64,000 bases of DNA, taken from positions 806,001-870,000 of the forward strand of contig CP053170.1 of NCBI GenBank assembly GCA_014607495.2, given 5' to 3'. This document shows, one piece after another, positions 23,535 through 35,346 of the stretch (position 1 is the stretch's first letter; each line of letters opens with the position of its first letter). Both the position numbers and the translations under genes were made by a program. Below the pieces are notes generated by a model. It was given only the letters and a program-made list of their open reading frames with translations, was not told where the DNA came from and ran no database searches. Source of the DNA: Carposina sasakii. Its lineage: Eukaryota > Arthropoda > Insecta > Lepidoptera > Carposinidae.

Positions 23535-24565
23535 TAAAGCAGTCTTAACCATATCTTGAATAGACTTTCGAAAAAATACATTAGTAGTTATTATAGTTAG
23601 TTTTGTATATAGATTTTGACTTCGAGAACATTAAAATTTTAAAAAGTAAACCACCACAATCAGGAAAATTTGAGTTTTATTTTCAGTTTACAACCTCATA
23701 AAATATCAATTTAAACATAAAAATGGCACATAAGTACTAAATTAGTACATAGTAAACTTGCTGAACGAAAACAATTATTTAAATCTTATCATGAGATCAT
23801 CAATTAGGTCTAAAATTAATATTACCTATATTATTAGTAGGTAACGTAAAGTTGCAAAAACGTCCATTAAAAACCGGCATTACTTAAAGCGACATTATCA
23901 GTACAAATTTGTTATTTTAAAACATTAATTAGAGCTTAAAGTTGACATTAAACCTTAAAGATCGTTTGTGCAACTGAGCGTAAGAGTTATAAATTAAAGT
24001 TAAAAACAAAACAAACCTTTTTAAGCTATAAAAACTAAGATGCATTAAACTCTGGCATAGAATTAACAAAACAATAACAAGATTTATTGTATAAGTAATA
24101 ATTTTTATGGACCCGGCTAAATACCTACAAAGGTCCCTAAAAGTTAAGACACTTAACAGGTCTCTGTTAAAACAATACGTAAGTACTTAAAAATATTTTC
24201 ACATTGAGCTAACGTTCATCAAAATCTTTTTGAACAAGCTTATCTAAACAATAACTAAACAATAACTCAATTTAAATTTTTTTGACGAAACTATAATGAC
24301 GATCAAATCAGCCTTTCGAAGATAGAGTAATACTTACTATTTGGTATTGGATTACTGAACCTAAAATGAACCTAGACTAATTTCTACGTTACAGGACTTA
24401 AAACTATTTTTTGTGATGTTTCAGGTAGACACGGCTTACATACATATAATAAACATTAGGTATCTTGTCTGAAAAGCTGTACTCGTATTAACAGTTCTGT
24501 TTAGTTTTATAATGACACTTAGGAGTAATATGCCTTCAAAATGAATTATATCCATGATATAAGGG
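23535..24565. other. Unassigned 1-kb AT-rich region
   Basis: No open frame, terminal repeat or known TE motif recognised. By position it may be the 3' end of element D or part of element C. Confidence 0.4.
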
Positions 24566-24569
24566 TTAA

Positions 24570-26620
24570 CCCTTAAATGCATGATTTTATGCATTATTTT
24601 TTTTTTAGACTGAGAAAAAATATATTTTGGAGCCATGAATATGCTGATTTAGGGAAAAATAATAAAAAAAATAGTTTTTTTTATTTTCATAGCTATTTTT
24701 ATTAAAAACCATTTGTTGCAGAACTACAACACTATGCACTCACTAGACAATAACTACATATGAAAATTTTTTAAACAATTTTTGGTTGTGGTAAGACAAA
24801 GAGCTACTCCACACTTCTCACACCTGTTTTGCGTGTATCCCTTGCATCCAGGCATTTTGCATCTGCTGCGAACACAATTACCAGGCCAGTGACCAACATT
24901 ATCAGTCCTTATGTCCTTAGGAGGAATATGTTGAGCTGGTCCTCTCCTTTTTTTTGCTTGTATTTCAACACTGTTGCTGGTACTTGGCCTTCCTCTTTTG
25001 TTGCAGAGTTCAAATGAGTTATTTACTTTGGCTAATACCTCAGCTAGTTCCAGTCTATAGTTACATAGGTTTAGAACTGATGAATTGGCTTCAGTTGTTT
25101 TTAAATTTTTATACACAAGCCAAGAATTTATTACCGTCATGTCCAATAAGTGGTAAAAGATACGAAGATACCACTTTCGGCTTCTCATTGCAATTCGGTA
25201 CCTCCCAATAAAGCTATCCATTAGGTCCACCCGCCCATATGGGCATTATATTCCTTTATTATATGTGGGCATGAAATTTTAATTCTAGTCTTATTTGCCT
25301 TGTCAAATCTTTCTACTTGGCCCACAGGTTCAGCTCCAACATATGAAGATAGAAAAGTTACAACTTTATTGTCCTTCCAAGTAACTGCTGTCAAATCAAT
25401 ACCGTCAAATTCAGTCATCTGCTCTTCATAAGTTCCACGAGGAACAGATTTCTTCATCATTGTTTTTTTGTCCGGCAGTTTGCAGTTCACTAGCCTGTTA
25501 GATTGCACAGTACCTAGGCTATAGATTCCTTGTTTGGCAAGATAGGTAACTAAAGGTGTAAAAATTATCAAAATAAATTATATGATTTATATGCCTTGGG
25601 ACACCTCTAGCAAGCCGGACTACAACATTTCCCACTGGCCCAAAATCTGGTTCATCTGGAAGCCGTTCATTCTCTTGGCCAGTATATATTTCAAATTTAT
25701 GAGCATAACCTTTCACGCTGCACATCACATATAATTTAAACCCCCACTTATGGGGCTTATTAGGTAAATACTGCTTCATGAAGTGTGCCACTTTTGTGGC
25801 ACACATCTGTTCATCAATTGAGAGTTTTTGTTCCATAGGAACTAAAGCAAATTTCTCATTTAGATGGCTAATTATAGGCCTTATCTTATGGAGCCTATCA
25901 TGTTGTGGGTGTTCCTTGGGTAAATGTTTCTCGTTATTGTTGAAATGTAGAAATCTACGAATAGTCTCAAATCGGTTGACAGTCATTATGTCCTTGATTG
26001 GTTGAAAACCTACAGTATTTGACCAGTATAGCCGTACATTGGGATATTTTATAACAGACATGTATATCAGTATCGCCATAAACTTTCTTAGCTCAGTTTC
26101 AGATAAATTTAATGGTTTAGTCACATTTTTTTGAACGGAATACAAATTAGACTCTTAAGTAATAAAATGTGAAAAAATACTATAGGGAGTACCAGTAGTA
26201 GCCTCATCCTTCAGTTCAGGTGGGTATGTAGTGTCTCCATGAAAAGCTGTCTGGTCAGAATTCAAAACAATTTTTTTTACCTTCCATACGAGTCCTCTCA
26301 TAGTTGCTCGGCGACTAGATTGACTTGTTGAGGGGAATGGAACCTGTGGCACTTGATCATTTGCTGTAGCTTCATTTATCAATGGCGGGTCTCCTGCCAT
26401 GAATGGATCATTATCGGGGTCATCATTTTCCTCTTCTAATGGACTCTCAAGATCGTGAAGCAAATCGTCTCCATTTTCATAAAAATTCTCATTACCTTCT
26501 GTATCCGAGTCCTCAAGATCATCTTCCGAAATCTCTCCATCATTTATTAGAGCTAAATACTCTTCTATTTGCTTTTGATTCAAGTATGGCATCTGAAAAC
26601 CAATAAAAGTGATAGTTAGT
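24570..26620 (-). mobile_element. piggyBac-like element 4, right end not located
   Basis: The left terminus follows a TTAA at 24566-24569: CCCTTAAATGCATG, then an AT-rich tract. A transposase gene fills most of the element. I could not find a matching terminus and TTAA on the right (searched to about 27040), so the end given is simply beyond the start codon. A TTGTTGCAGA.TTACAACA motif occurs both near the left end (24715) and upstream of the gene (26654). Confidence 0.6.
24754..26592 (-). pseudogene. piggyBac-like transposase, nonsense and frameshift mutations
   Basis: Start MPYLNQKQIEEYLALINDGE at 26592, acidic N-terminus, then the DDE_Tnp_1_7 core. First Asp in LSIDEQMCATK, second in YFDNFYT, third in MGGVDLMDSF. 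The C-terminus has a zinc-binding pattern (CRSKMPGC-like, CEKCGVALC) near 24790-24870. Breaks: an in-frame TAA at about 26153, a frameshift in a T run near 25560 just after the second Asp, and an extra G near 25228 inside the third-Asp motif. Length after these would be about 610 residues. It represents a fourth distinct piggyBac lineage in the window. Confidence 0.85.
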
Positions 26621-27047
26621 AACTAAACAGGGACATTTTCTAGTAAATGCATATTGTTGCAGATTTACAACAACAAAATAAACAAAATTTCCGAACACAC
26701 CAAAAGTTTTTTTTATAACTTATAAATTGTACTGAAAAGAAGATGAATTATTACGTAAAATAACTAATTTTGTTTGAACGTACCTTCGAAAACCAAATAA
26801 TTACACTGCAAAGCAAATACACAATTTTCATCCGCTCCAAAATTACGATCGGCTTTGATTTGTCAATGTCAATTTAATCACAACCGTAAAATAGCACCCA
26901 AACGTGGTGTAAATACCTATAGTGTTCTTACAAAATATTGTTCTGTAAAACCTTTGCAAACTACATCGAGCGTAAAGATCTTAAAGGCATAAAAATACTT
27001 ATACTTAACATTATAAATCAGTTTCCAACAGTAAAGTATGCACTAAT
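26621..27047. other. Junction between piggyBac-4 and element D
   Basis: No gene seen. It should contain the right end of piggyBac-4 and the 3' flank of the element D gene, but neither boundary is recognisable. Confidence 0.35.
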
Positions 27048-30000
27048 TCAGAGATTAGCATAAAAAGATTCATAATATTTAGGTACGACGTTTTTTTCGA
27101 TTAGCTTTAGAATGCCTTGCTTCTTTGCTTCAGGAACTATAAGTTTTTCAGTGTAAAGTTTGTTTAGAGTCAAATTATTATCAGGTACTATTACCTTCGA
27201 CTTAGTGCGGCGTTTTCTCATAGTAGATACTGAATTGAACTCTTCCTCTTCGTAGGATGTTTTAAAGAAAAATATGCCATTGCTTAGTTTATCCGCCTTC
27301 AGAATTTTTAAATCGGTCCACTTGAATTTATTGCCATCGTCATCTGTATTGTAGTTTCCTGTACACAGAGGTTTGAGGTCAAAAAAATTCTCATGTGTCA
27401 GTTCTTCAACAGTATAAGGCTTTCCCGTTTTCTTTGCGGTTTTAATAAGAGTAATGTATTGGTCTGGAACGTAAATTGGAGATGATTTCAATGCTCTTGT
27501 AATATTACGTTGGATGACAGAATGGACACAGTCCCCTTCATTCTGGGTGTGTCCTTTTATAAGGAACTTATGAGTAATACTCTTGATATTCGGCAATTCT
27601 TGAGACGCATATTGGTACATTGCCAGCATGAATTTATTCTTTTGCTGGTCACAGCAATTATCGCTATAGAAAGTGACATCACAAGGTTCCGTGGCATTAT
27701 CATTCAATTTTCTCAGATACATAAGAACACAGGAGCCAATTTCATTAATACCTCGGGCTCCTTCTCCTTCATGCCAAACAAAACAAGTTGTGTCCTTTGT
27801 GCCGAGCTCGGTTATTGTGAAATTAAGTAGATTTAATTTAGACGTGTAATAGAAACTGGACACATCACCCCGCGGACAAGGCATCACAGCTTGAAGGTCG
27901 TACACAGCTACTACGAAGGTGTTACTCACAAGCTCTTTATCTTTATCTTTTTCAGCTCTAGCGAGGGTCTTTTGCTTCAAGTGCTCGTTGTATGTCTCTT
28001 GTAGTAACGATTTATCTTCGGCGTTTTGGTAAGCCATGCAATCTTCGCATTGATCCTTCTTAGGCTGCCAGAAAGATAAGTTGAAATCGTGTATAAATAT
28101 GTTATAGTATACTTGATATGAAACGTGTGGTGCACCTTCAAATTCACATTTGTCTACGTAATGCCGATGTAGTGCCGCGACTGTAAGCCCGCCTTCAATA
28201 TACTCCCGAGTTGATCGCGCCCTACAGTAGTGACTCTCTATGCGGGGTATTGAGTTAATGTGTGCTTTGACACCATCGGTCAGCTCTGAGTCTAGTGTCT
28301 TATGATTGTTATGCTTTCCCCTGTTATCTGTAAGGTGTACACCAGTTTCGGACTGCTTCTTGACAACGGTTCTGATAATAGTATCTGAGATCGCAAGGGT
28401 ATTCATGAAGAATACTTTACATACCCGAGTTTTTTTTATTATTTCGAGTCAGATAAAATGCGTTATTGTAATTTTTGCGACTGCTACCTTCACGAACGTA
28501 TCTATATTTTGGTTCTATCTTGATCATGTGCTCTTTAATAAACTGTCGTTGTATTTCCAGATTACCGAACTCCCAGAACTTTTCAAAGATATGTTTTCTT
28601 TCTTCAAACGTAAACTCTGTAGAACATTTAAGTTTACATTTACCGGAACATAAAGGACCCATTTTTTTTGCATCATAAACTTTCTTAGATTTGGACATAG
28701 ATGTATAGGACATACCTTTGTTTTTCAAAAGCTTGCTCTGGTTTCGTTTCCATAAGAGTGGTTCTGCTCTTCTTTTACGAGACCTACTGCGCGATTCAAC
28801 ATCAATACTAGGACTCTGCTCGCCGACGCTAGATAGCTGCTCGTCAACACTAGGTGACTGATCATCAACTCTGGGTGACGGTGAATTATTATTATCAAAT
28901 AAATTCTGGTTATCCACGGCTGATTGCGGAATATCTTGAAGGTCAGGTAACTGTATTTGTGGTTGTTGGTCTTCATCGGAATCTGACTGGGCTTTGCGGT
29001 TTTCAGAAAATGGATCTTCATAGGTAGGATCTTTAACACTATCGTCGGGTGAGATATCTTTTGTGGTATTTGCAGAACTGGAGCTACTTGATGAGCTGGA
29101 ACTAGAACTGCCTGAAGAGCTTGTAGATTCATCAGAGGTGGAGTCACTGTCTGGGTCTGTTTCTTGGATGATTATAGATGGTTTTGGCGGCGTTGCTTGA
29201 ATATCTTCGTAATCTACATCGGAGTTCAAAATATCTAAAGAAAACTGACTGTCTGGTATAGAGTTAGTATCATCAGCATCATATTCATGACTAGTGGACG
29301 CCCGCGACTTCGTCCGCGTGGACTGCAGAAAAAAACAAACTTTTATCTTTATAAAAAGTATAAAATAGGTATAGCCTACATAAAAAGTAGCCTGTCAATT
29401 TTTATTAAAATCGCTCCGGCTGTTTTTACGTGCAAGTAACAAACATCTATCCATTCATCCATACTCACAAACTTTCGCGTTTATAATATTAGTAGGATTC
29501 AGTAGGTCTAAGAATCGGCTACTATCTGTTTTTCATAACCCTTCCACGAAATAAGCGATATCCACGCGAGTCAGTCTAGACCTTCAATTTTTTTCTTTCA
29601 TATCATTTCTACGTCATTTTATTCTTTCATACATATTTTTTGGATAACTTGAACCGTTTACGCAGCGCACGCAACGGAAGTCTCCAAAGTTGAATAATTT
29701 TTTCCGTTTTTTCCACATTTTCCTCTTATTCTTCGTCCCTATTGGTCGCACTGTGATGATATATAGCCTAAAGCCTTCCTCGATAAATGGACTATCCAAC
29801 ACAAAAAGAATTTTTTAATTCGACCCAGTAGTTCCGGAGATTAGCGCGTTCAATCAAACAAACAAACAAACAAACTCTTCAGCTTTATAATATTAATATA
29901 TTAATTAATATTAATATAGCTGTTGCCCGCGACTTCGTCCGCGTCAACAAACAGAATAAAATATTTTAAAGTACTTCTGCGTAAATTATATTTTTTGTTT

Positions 30001-30880
30001 TATTTTCTTGTGGCAGAAGAACATACTGATTTTCTCCGCAACCCGATCTTGACAACGCGACATATAATTGGCCGTGTGAAAAGCAGTCTTGACGTAAGTC
30101 AATTCCAACGTGTTTAAACGTTTGCCCCTGTGATTTATTAATTGTTACAGCAAAAGATAACTTAACAGGGAATTGAATTCTTTTAAAATGTTGAATAACT
30201 TTTCCTGAGACGGTATTTTCATATCTCTCAAAATTTAGCTGGGCTGTTAAGGGTTCTGCATCAGGTTATCTAGACCTTCAATTTTATTACGTTATTAGAA
30301 AGTGCTTATCATGCTGAGCAACTTTTCCTAAGACGGTATTTTCATATCTCTCAAAGTTTAGCTGGGCTGCTAAGGGTTCTGCATCAGGCAGTCTAGACCT
30401 TCAATTTTTTTCTTTCATATCATTTCTACGTCATTTTATTCTTTCATACATATTTTTTGGATAACTTGAACCGTTTACGCAGCGCACGCAACGGAAGTCT
30501 CCAAAGTTGAATAATTTTCCCCGTTTTTTCCACATTTTCCTCTTATTCTTCGTCCCTATTGGTCGCACTGTGATGATATATAGCCTAAAGCCTTCCTCGA
30601 TAAATGGACTATCCAACACAAAAAGAATTTTTTAATTCGACCCAGTAGTTCCGGAGATTAGCGCGTTCAATCAAACAAACAAACAAACAAACAAACAAAC
30701 TCTTCAGCTTTATAATATTAGTATAGATTAGTATTAGTATAGATGAATAATTGTGTCAGTCTGAATGTCCCTTGAATAAATTTCACTAGGTTCCGTTATT
30801 GTCAGGGATTGTGATCCATCTCGGGGGTCATTTATAGGTGCTGTTACCATTTTCATAATACGGTGCGCCCTAGTTGTCAT
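27048..30880 (-). pseudogene. Element D transposase-like gene (DUF7869-like), interrupted by Helitrons
   Basis: Reads from the ATG at 30880 (after a TTTTTCAG that may be a splice acceptor), through 30744, then resumes at 29290 after the Helitron block. Excision restores the frame as DTIIHHEYDADD. A Ser-rich low-complexity segment and a KRRAEPLLW basic block follow. Next come CSGKCKLKC, then (after one frameshift in an A8 run near 28425) VCKVFFMNTLAISD, QPKKDQCEDC, the acidic VVAVYDLQAVMPCPRG, TFYSDNCCDQQKN and GHTQNEGD. The conserved Asp residues in these last motifs are candidate catalytic residues. Same family as element E, about 30% alike by eye. In D the usual Gly after CC is Asp. Confidence 0.75.
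29291..30743 (-). mobile_element. Helitron cluster inside the element D gene
   Basis: Three minus-strand Helitron pieces lie end to end. One is a short one, 29291-29497, with CTAG at 29291-29294 and CGCGGACGAAGTCGCGGGC near its 3' end. The second is a 5' portion at about 29570-29898. The third is a near-complete 0.8-kb copy at about 29915-30727 that almost matches 4656-5463, including the helicase fragment. The host sequence is interrupted between A and T with no target duplication, as expected for Helitrons. Confidence 0.8.
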
Positions 30881-31680
30881 TCTGAAAAAAAAATACAAAA
30901 AATAGTTAAAATACCCGTATAAACCAATTTATCATCTCGTATAAGTGTCATGTACACTGGCCTGTAAAAACTAAGTACTACACTTTTTTAAACTATATAT
31001 AGTTTTGCGGGCAGTAAGTATGATTCTATGTATTTATGTAAGTAAAATGAAATTGGTTATAATAGCTGTTCTAAATTAATTTGTTTAACCCATAATATTA
31101 GTCCAAAAACTACAAAATCTTTAAGTCAAAACAACATTAAAAGTAACAGTTGTTTTTTTTAATGTAAAATAAAATCTATTAAGAGATCACTTTCAAATAC
31201 AAAGATGCCATATTTCCAAATATGGTACTTTAACATAAAGAAATATAAAAAAAATTAAAATTAATTTATGCTAAACTAACTCAATTCAAAATATGGTATT
31301 ATTGCATACAAAAATAAGAGGAAATATCAAATTATTATATGCAAAACTAACCTATTTCGAAATATGGTACTATTGCATATAAAAATAAAAAGATACTTAC
31401 GTGTATGTTATTGCAATACGAATATATTTTTGAATGTGGCACTTTTGAATATATGATTTCACCTAATATTTAGCAGTTATTTGGAATGTGGTAGTTTTTT
31501 ACTAAAAATGCGCGTGCTCCTGCCGGAAGTCCGTTGGTAACTGGCAATGTGGTACTTTTGCACGAAACTCATTCACAGAAACGGTAGAAAACAAAACTAA
31601 CGTTTGAGCGTTTACGGGTGTTTCTGATCGTAAACCGACGGCTGTTTTAGCGAAACTATATAGTATCATTAATTAAGATG
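30881..31680. repeat. Right flank of element D with dispersed ATATGGTACT repeats
   Basis: From 31205 to 31555 at least six copies of a loose motif AATATGGTACTATTGCATA occur (31213, 31292, 31362, about 31433, 31484, 31539), about 50-80 bp apart. This looks like the subterminal repeat array of element D. The terminal sequence itself was not identified; element C coding sequence resumes at about 31685. Confidence 0.5.
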
Positions 31681-31684
31681 CATT

Positions 31685-33170
31685 TTATGAAAAAAAAAAC
31701 AATTTTGATTTTTTTTTGAAATGTGTGACTTTTGTATTTAAGGAGCGATGTGACGGCTCAGATTCAGTTTCGATAGAAATCTCCGCAAATCCTACTTCTG
31801 CAGGGAGAGACTTTTTTAGCCTATTTACTTCTTTCGTTATAGTTCTAATGTCAATATTTTTTTCTTTTAGTGTCGACTTCAGGTGTTTCAAAACTTTTTT
31901 AAAACTTTTAATGTCCGAGTGGGTAACAACTTTTGACTGTTGATCAACGGCCTGAACATTTTCCAAAGTGTTTCTTACACATTTAGTATAATCTGGACTA
32001 TTAGCATCGAATGGATAAAGACCACATCGCCTAAATCCATTTTTGATGTTTTCGGGCATGTTAGGATGTTTCAATGCATCATTTAACAATGTGCAAAAGT
32101 TTGTTTTTGTGACGGCAGAATTCAAATTTTCGGGTTTTGATAGGAATGCGCGGACTGTAGATTTCCAATATGTCTTTACCGGTGCAAATACGCTAACGTC
32201 AGCTGGCTGTAGAATATGGGTGGTGTTGGGCGGAAGGGCATACAAAATAATTTCCAGTTGTTCACACATCTCACTTAACATTAAGGACATATGCGATTTA
32301 TGCCCATCTACCAGCAAAAGCACTGGTTTTTTATGTTATTTTCCACTACCCATTTGTGAAACTCATTGATGATGTATTCAAAGAATACATCTCCTCTCAT
32401 CCAACCTGTCTCCGATCTGCCTAAACACCATTCTGGAGGCATACTATTCACTACAGCTCTTGGTGGTCTAATATATGGAAACACGATACAAGGTGGACAC
32501 ATATCTCCATTCGCATTAAATGTTAATAATACTGTTATATTTTCTTTTTCATTACTTGGCTTTATTTGGTATAAGTTTTTGAACCCTCTTGGACCTAAAA
32601 CTTTTCCTGTCTTTGGACAAAGAGCAAAACCACTTTCATCCCCGTTAAAAATTCTTCTCGGGTCACTCAAAATATCTTTTTGGTGTATACTGTCCAAATA
32701 TTCATCTAATTCTCTAAACCACAATCTGATTGACTGTTCTGTCACTTGGGCTCTAGCTTTATTAATACCCTCTGCATTTTTAAGTGTGATTTCTTTATTT
32801 CTGGCAATTTTTGACCTGGACGATCATCTTTGAAATTATTTTTAAACTCTCCGTCTCGAATTATTTTTTGAACAGTATCCAACAATTCTTCCTTTTTCAC
32901 TGGAAATCCACATTTAGAAATGTTAAGAAGCCATTCAACTACTTTTTTTTCACCATCTACTCCTAGCGCCGGTTCTGGTCCTGGTTTCTTTAGTCCATCG
33001 GGTCTGCGCCCACTGATTTTGTCCAATATTGTGGTCTTGGGAATAGCATATTCTTTGCATATTTGTCTTATCGATTTACTCTTCTCTCGAATTTCATTTA
33101 ACGCCTTCTTCAAATATTCTTCTGTGTATGTTCTCTTTTTCTTCTTCTGTCTTGTATCCGAAGAACTCGT
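31685..33170 (-). pseudogene. pogo/CENPB-type transposase of element C
   Basis: From the 5' side: a basic head (RQKKKKRTYTEEYLKKAL) and a psq-type helix-turn-helix (IRQICKEYAIPKTTILDKIS), then a CENPB-like region and the DDE_1 domain. The first Asp is in FNGDESGFALCP, the second in LLLVDGHKSHMS and the third in THILQPADVSVFAPVK. There are 35 residues between the second and third Asp. Two one-base frameshifts break it, near 32785 and at about 32325 (an A/T run). A small first exon ending ATGTTTGATG before a GTAAGT donor at 33549 is possible but not proven. The PHD-bearing tail at 21185-22320 probably belongs to it. Confidence 0.85.
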
Positions 33171-33825
33171 CTTAAATGAAAAAAAAATGAATGAAATTAC
33201 TCATATCAATTGATAATTTAATTATAACCACATATATATCTTAATAAAAAATGTACATTAATATTAAACAGTACGTTTGAAATAATTTTTATAAGCAAGT
33301 ATTTAACGAAAACAGTGGACGCAATTTGGTTTATTATTATAGGGGATAGGTATAGTTTGCGTGGACGCAAAGTGGAAGTTTTGTAAAATTCGATGTAGTA
33401 ATTCGCGTCCACCTTATTTTATTCGTTAAATATAAAAAAAACATTACCAAATTCATAATAAACATTAAACCTTTTTTCATCATTAAAGTGTAGAAATAGC
33501 TATGTATCCTAAAATTCACATACTCATAAAACAATATAAAACTTACCATCAAACATGCCGCTGCACACTAATTTTTATCTAAACATGCAGCGCGTGTGCG
33601 CTTCCTTGTTGAACAGCCGAGACTAACTATTTTTTCTAAACAGGATTGGTTGGACGCACAGAACTTTTGTCTATGTGTGCGTGCCTCTTATAGATTGACG
33701 TATTAGCAGTAATGACTTTTCGTTTGATTGGTGTGTTAGTTGACTTGTTTTCGAGGGTTTTTAAAAGGAGATCGGCAAAATGGGCGCGAACTGGGCGATG
33801 GACGCGAACAGGCGAAATGACCCTA
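33171..33825. repeat. Right subterminal region of element C
   Basis: Carries GCGTCCA motifs in both orientations at about 33314, 33361, 33405, 33651 and 33798, matching the left end. Probably includes promoter and first exon of the transposase. Confidence 0.5.
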
Positions 33826-33940
33826 TAGTTCTTTATTATTTTAATTAAACACCAATAGATATATAATACTTTGTTTTCTTATAGCCAGTAACCTTCAAAC
33901 TAAGTTTAATTGTAATCAGTTGAATAAGTTTAATTGTAAT

Positions 33941-34331
33941 CAGATGAGTGGAAATGAAAGCTTTGAGAAGTATATGTGGAGTCACTTTGAGATAGAATAA
34001 GAAATGAGGTGATCAGAAAGAAGTGTGGTATAAATGAGGACGTGGTGACGAAGATTGAGAAGGGTATGTTGAGGTGGTTTGGGCACGTGGAGAGGATGAG
34101 TGAAAGTAGACTGACAAAGGAAGAGTGGATGGAAGGGTTGGAAGGGGAAGACATCGCCGGACCTTTACCGATCAAATTGGTGAAATTCTAAAGAAAGGTT
34201 AGGTCAAGGGTACCCTAAACCGATGAACGTGCATGAAGAATATCATGAAAGAGGTGTGTCAGGATTGTAGCAAATGGTGATCTCTGCCTACCCCTCCGGA
34301 AAGAGGCGTGATTTTTATGTATGTATGTATG
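33941..34331 (+). pseudogene. RTE-like LINE 3' fragment
   Basis: Encodes the polyprotein C-terminus: [20 protein letters not shown] then [20 protein letters not shown]. The 3' UTR reads TACCCCTCCGGAAAGAGGCG followed by (TATG)n at 34316-34330. It has a deletion around 34190 relative to the copy at 34691. It lies in the 3' flank of Harbinger B transposase. Confidence 0.8.
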
Positions 34332-34690
34332 AATGGCATCCTATGCTTACTGTTTCCTGCAGACTATGGTGTGAATGAGGAAAGGAAAAAACAGATAAAA
34401 TATTGTCTTGTTCTATCCTGTACCTAGGTACAGCAGAAGATAGAAAGCAGGTCTTGTACTTAAATAGGCATAATGAAGCTTAAATTACTAATAACGCTCA
34501 AAATAAAATAATCTCAGGCACCACTTACAATAACTAATATTAGAAAATGTAGTCTTCCGTAATAGTTAATCATAATTTTCTTTTTGCATTTTGAGTTTTT
34601 CTTCCCTTTTTTTTTTTGTCAGTGACTGAATCTTTTAAAATGGTTTCTAATTTTCTTTTACTTGTTTTTGGTTCTTCTGAGGCTACATTT

Positions 34691-35170
34691 AGGCTTATGT
34701 ATGGAAGTGAAAGTTGGGTATGGCAGAAACCAAAACATCAAAGTCAAGTGAATGCAGTGGAAATGAGAGCATTGAGAAGTATGTGTGGAGTCACTTTGAA
34801 AGATAGGATAAGAAATGAGGTGATCAGAAAGAAGTGTGGTATAAATGAGGACGTGGTGACGAAGACTGAGAAGGGTATGTTGAGGTGGTTTGGGCATGAT
34901 GAGAGGATGAGTGAAAGTAGACTGACAAAGAAAGTGTACAACGGAAGGGTTGGAAGGGGAAGACCTCGCCGGACTTTCACCGATCAAATTGGTGAAATTC
35001 TAAAGAAAGGTCAGGTCAAGAGTACCCTAAACCGATGAGCTTGCATGAAAAATATCATGAAAGTAGATGAAGCGAAAGAGGTGTGTCAGGATCGTAGCAA
35101 ATGGAGATCCGTGATCTCTGCCTACCCCTCCGGGAAAGAGGCGTGATTATTGTGTATGTATATATGTATA
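34691..35170 (+). mobile_element. RTE-like LINE insertion with target-site duplication
   Basis: A 5'-truncated copy of 480 bp, flanked by TGAGGCTACATTT (34678-34690 and 35171-35183). It encodes the C-terminal 115 residues of the LINE polyprotein ([31 protein letters not shown]) and stops at 35038. The TACCCCTCCGGGAAAGAGGC 3' UTR and a (TATG)-like tail follow. It disrupts exon 4 of the Harbinger B Myb-like gene, which is continuous across it. Confidence 0.88.
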
Positions 35171-35346
35171 TGAGGCTACATTTGCAGGCCCTGCTTCTGA
35201 CGCTGTTGCAACTGGATGAGCCCACCCAGTAGAACCAAACAACTCATTCATTCTCTGAAAAAGAAAATACATATTATTAGTCTTTAGTAACAGCACCAAC
35301 AACTTAACATGCTGTGTAAAGCATGACTGCAGCCAGCATTGTGTAA

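Larger units (their letters stand above)
18449..33825 (-). mobile_element. pogo/CENPB-type element C, nested in Harbinger B
   Basis: Ends TAGGGTCATTTCGCCTGTTC and its exact complement at 33806-33825, flanked by TA (18447-18448 and 33826-33827). The TIR match extends to GCGTCCAT. Subterminal TTTGCGTCCAC-type repeats occur on both sides: 18657-18706 on the left, 33314, 33361 and 33405 on the right. The gene on the minus strand encodes a psq/CENPB-type transposase. Insertions inside it are the CAC element, TTAA MITE, piggyBac-4 and element D with Helitrons. Confidence 0.88.

Noticed and set aside
28417..28440. Programmed ribosomal frameshift in the A8 run of element D
   Set aside because: The shift needed is +1, whereas the AAAAAAC heptamer favours -1. 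A plain one-base indel is simpler.
28725..29147. 140-codon minus-strand frame
   Set aside because: Alternate frame of the Ser-rich part of the element D gene.
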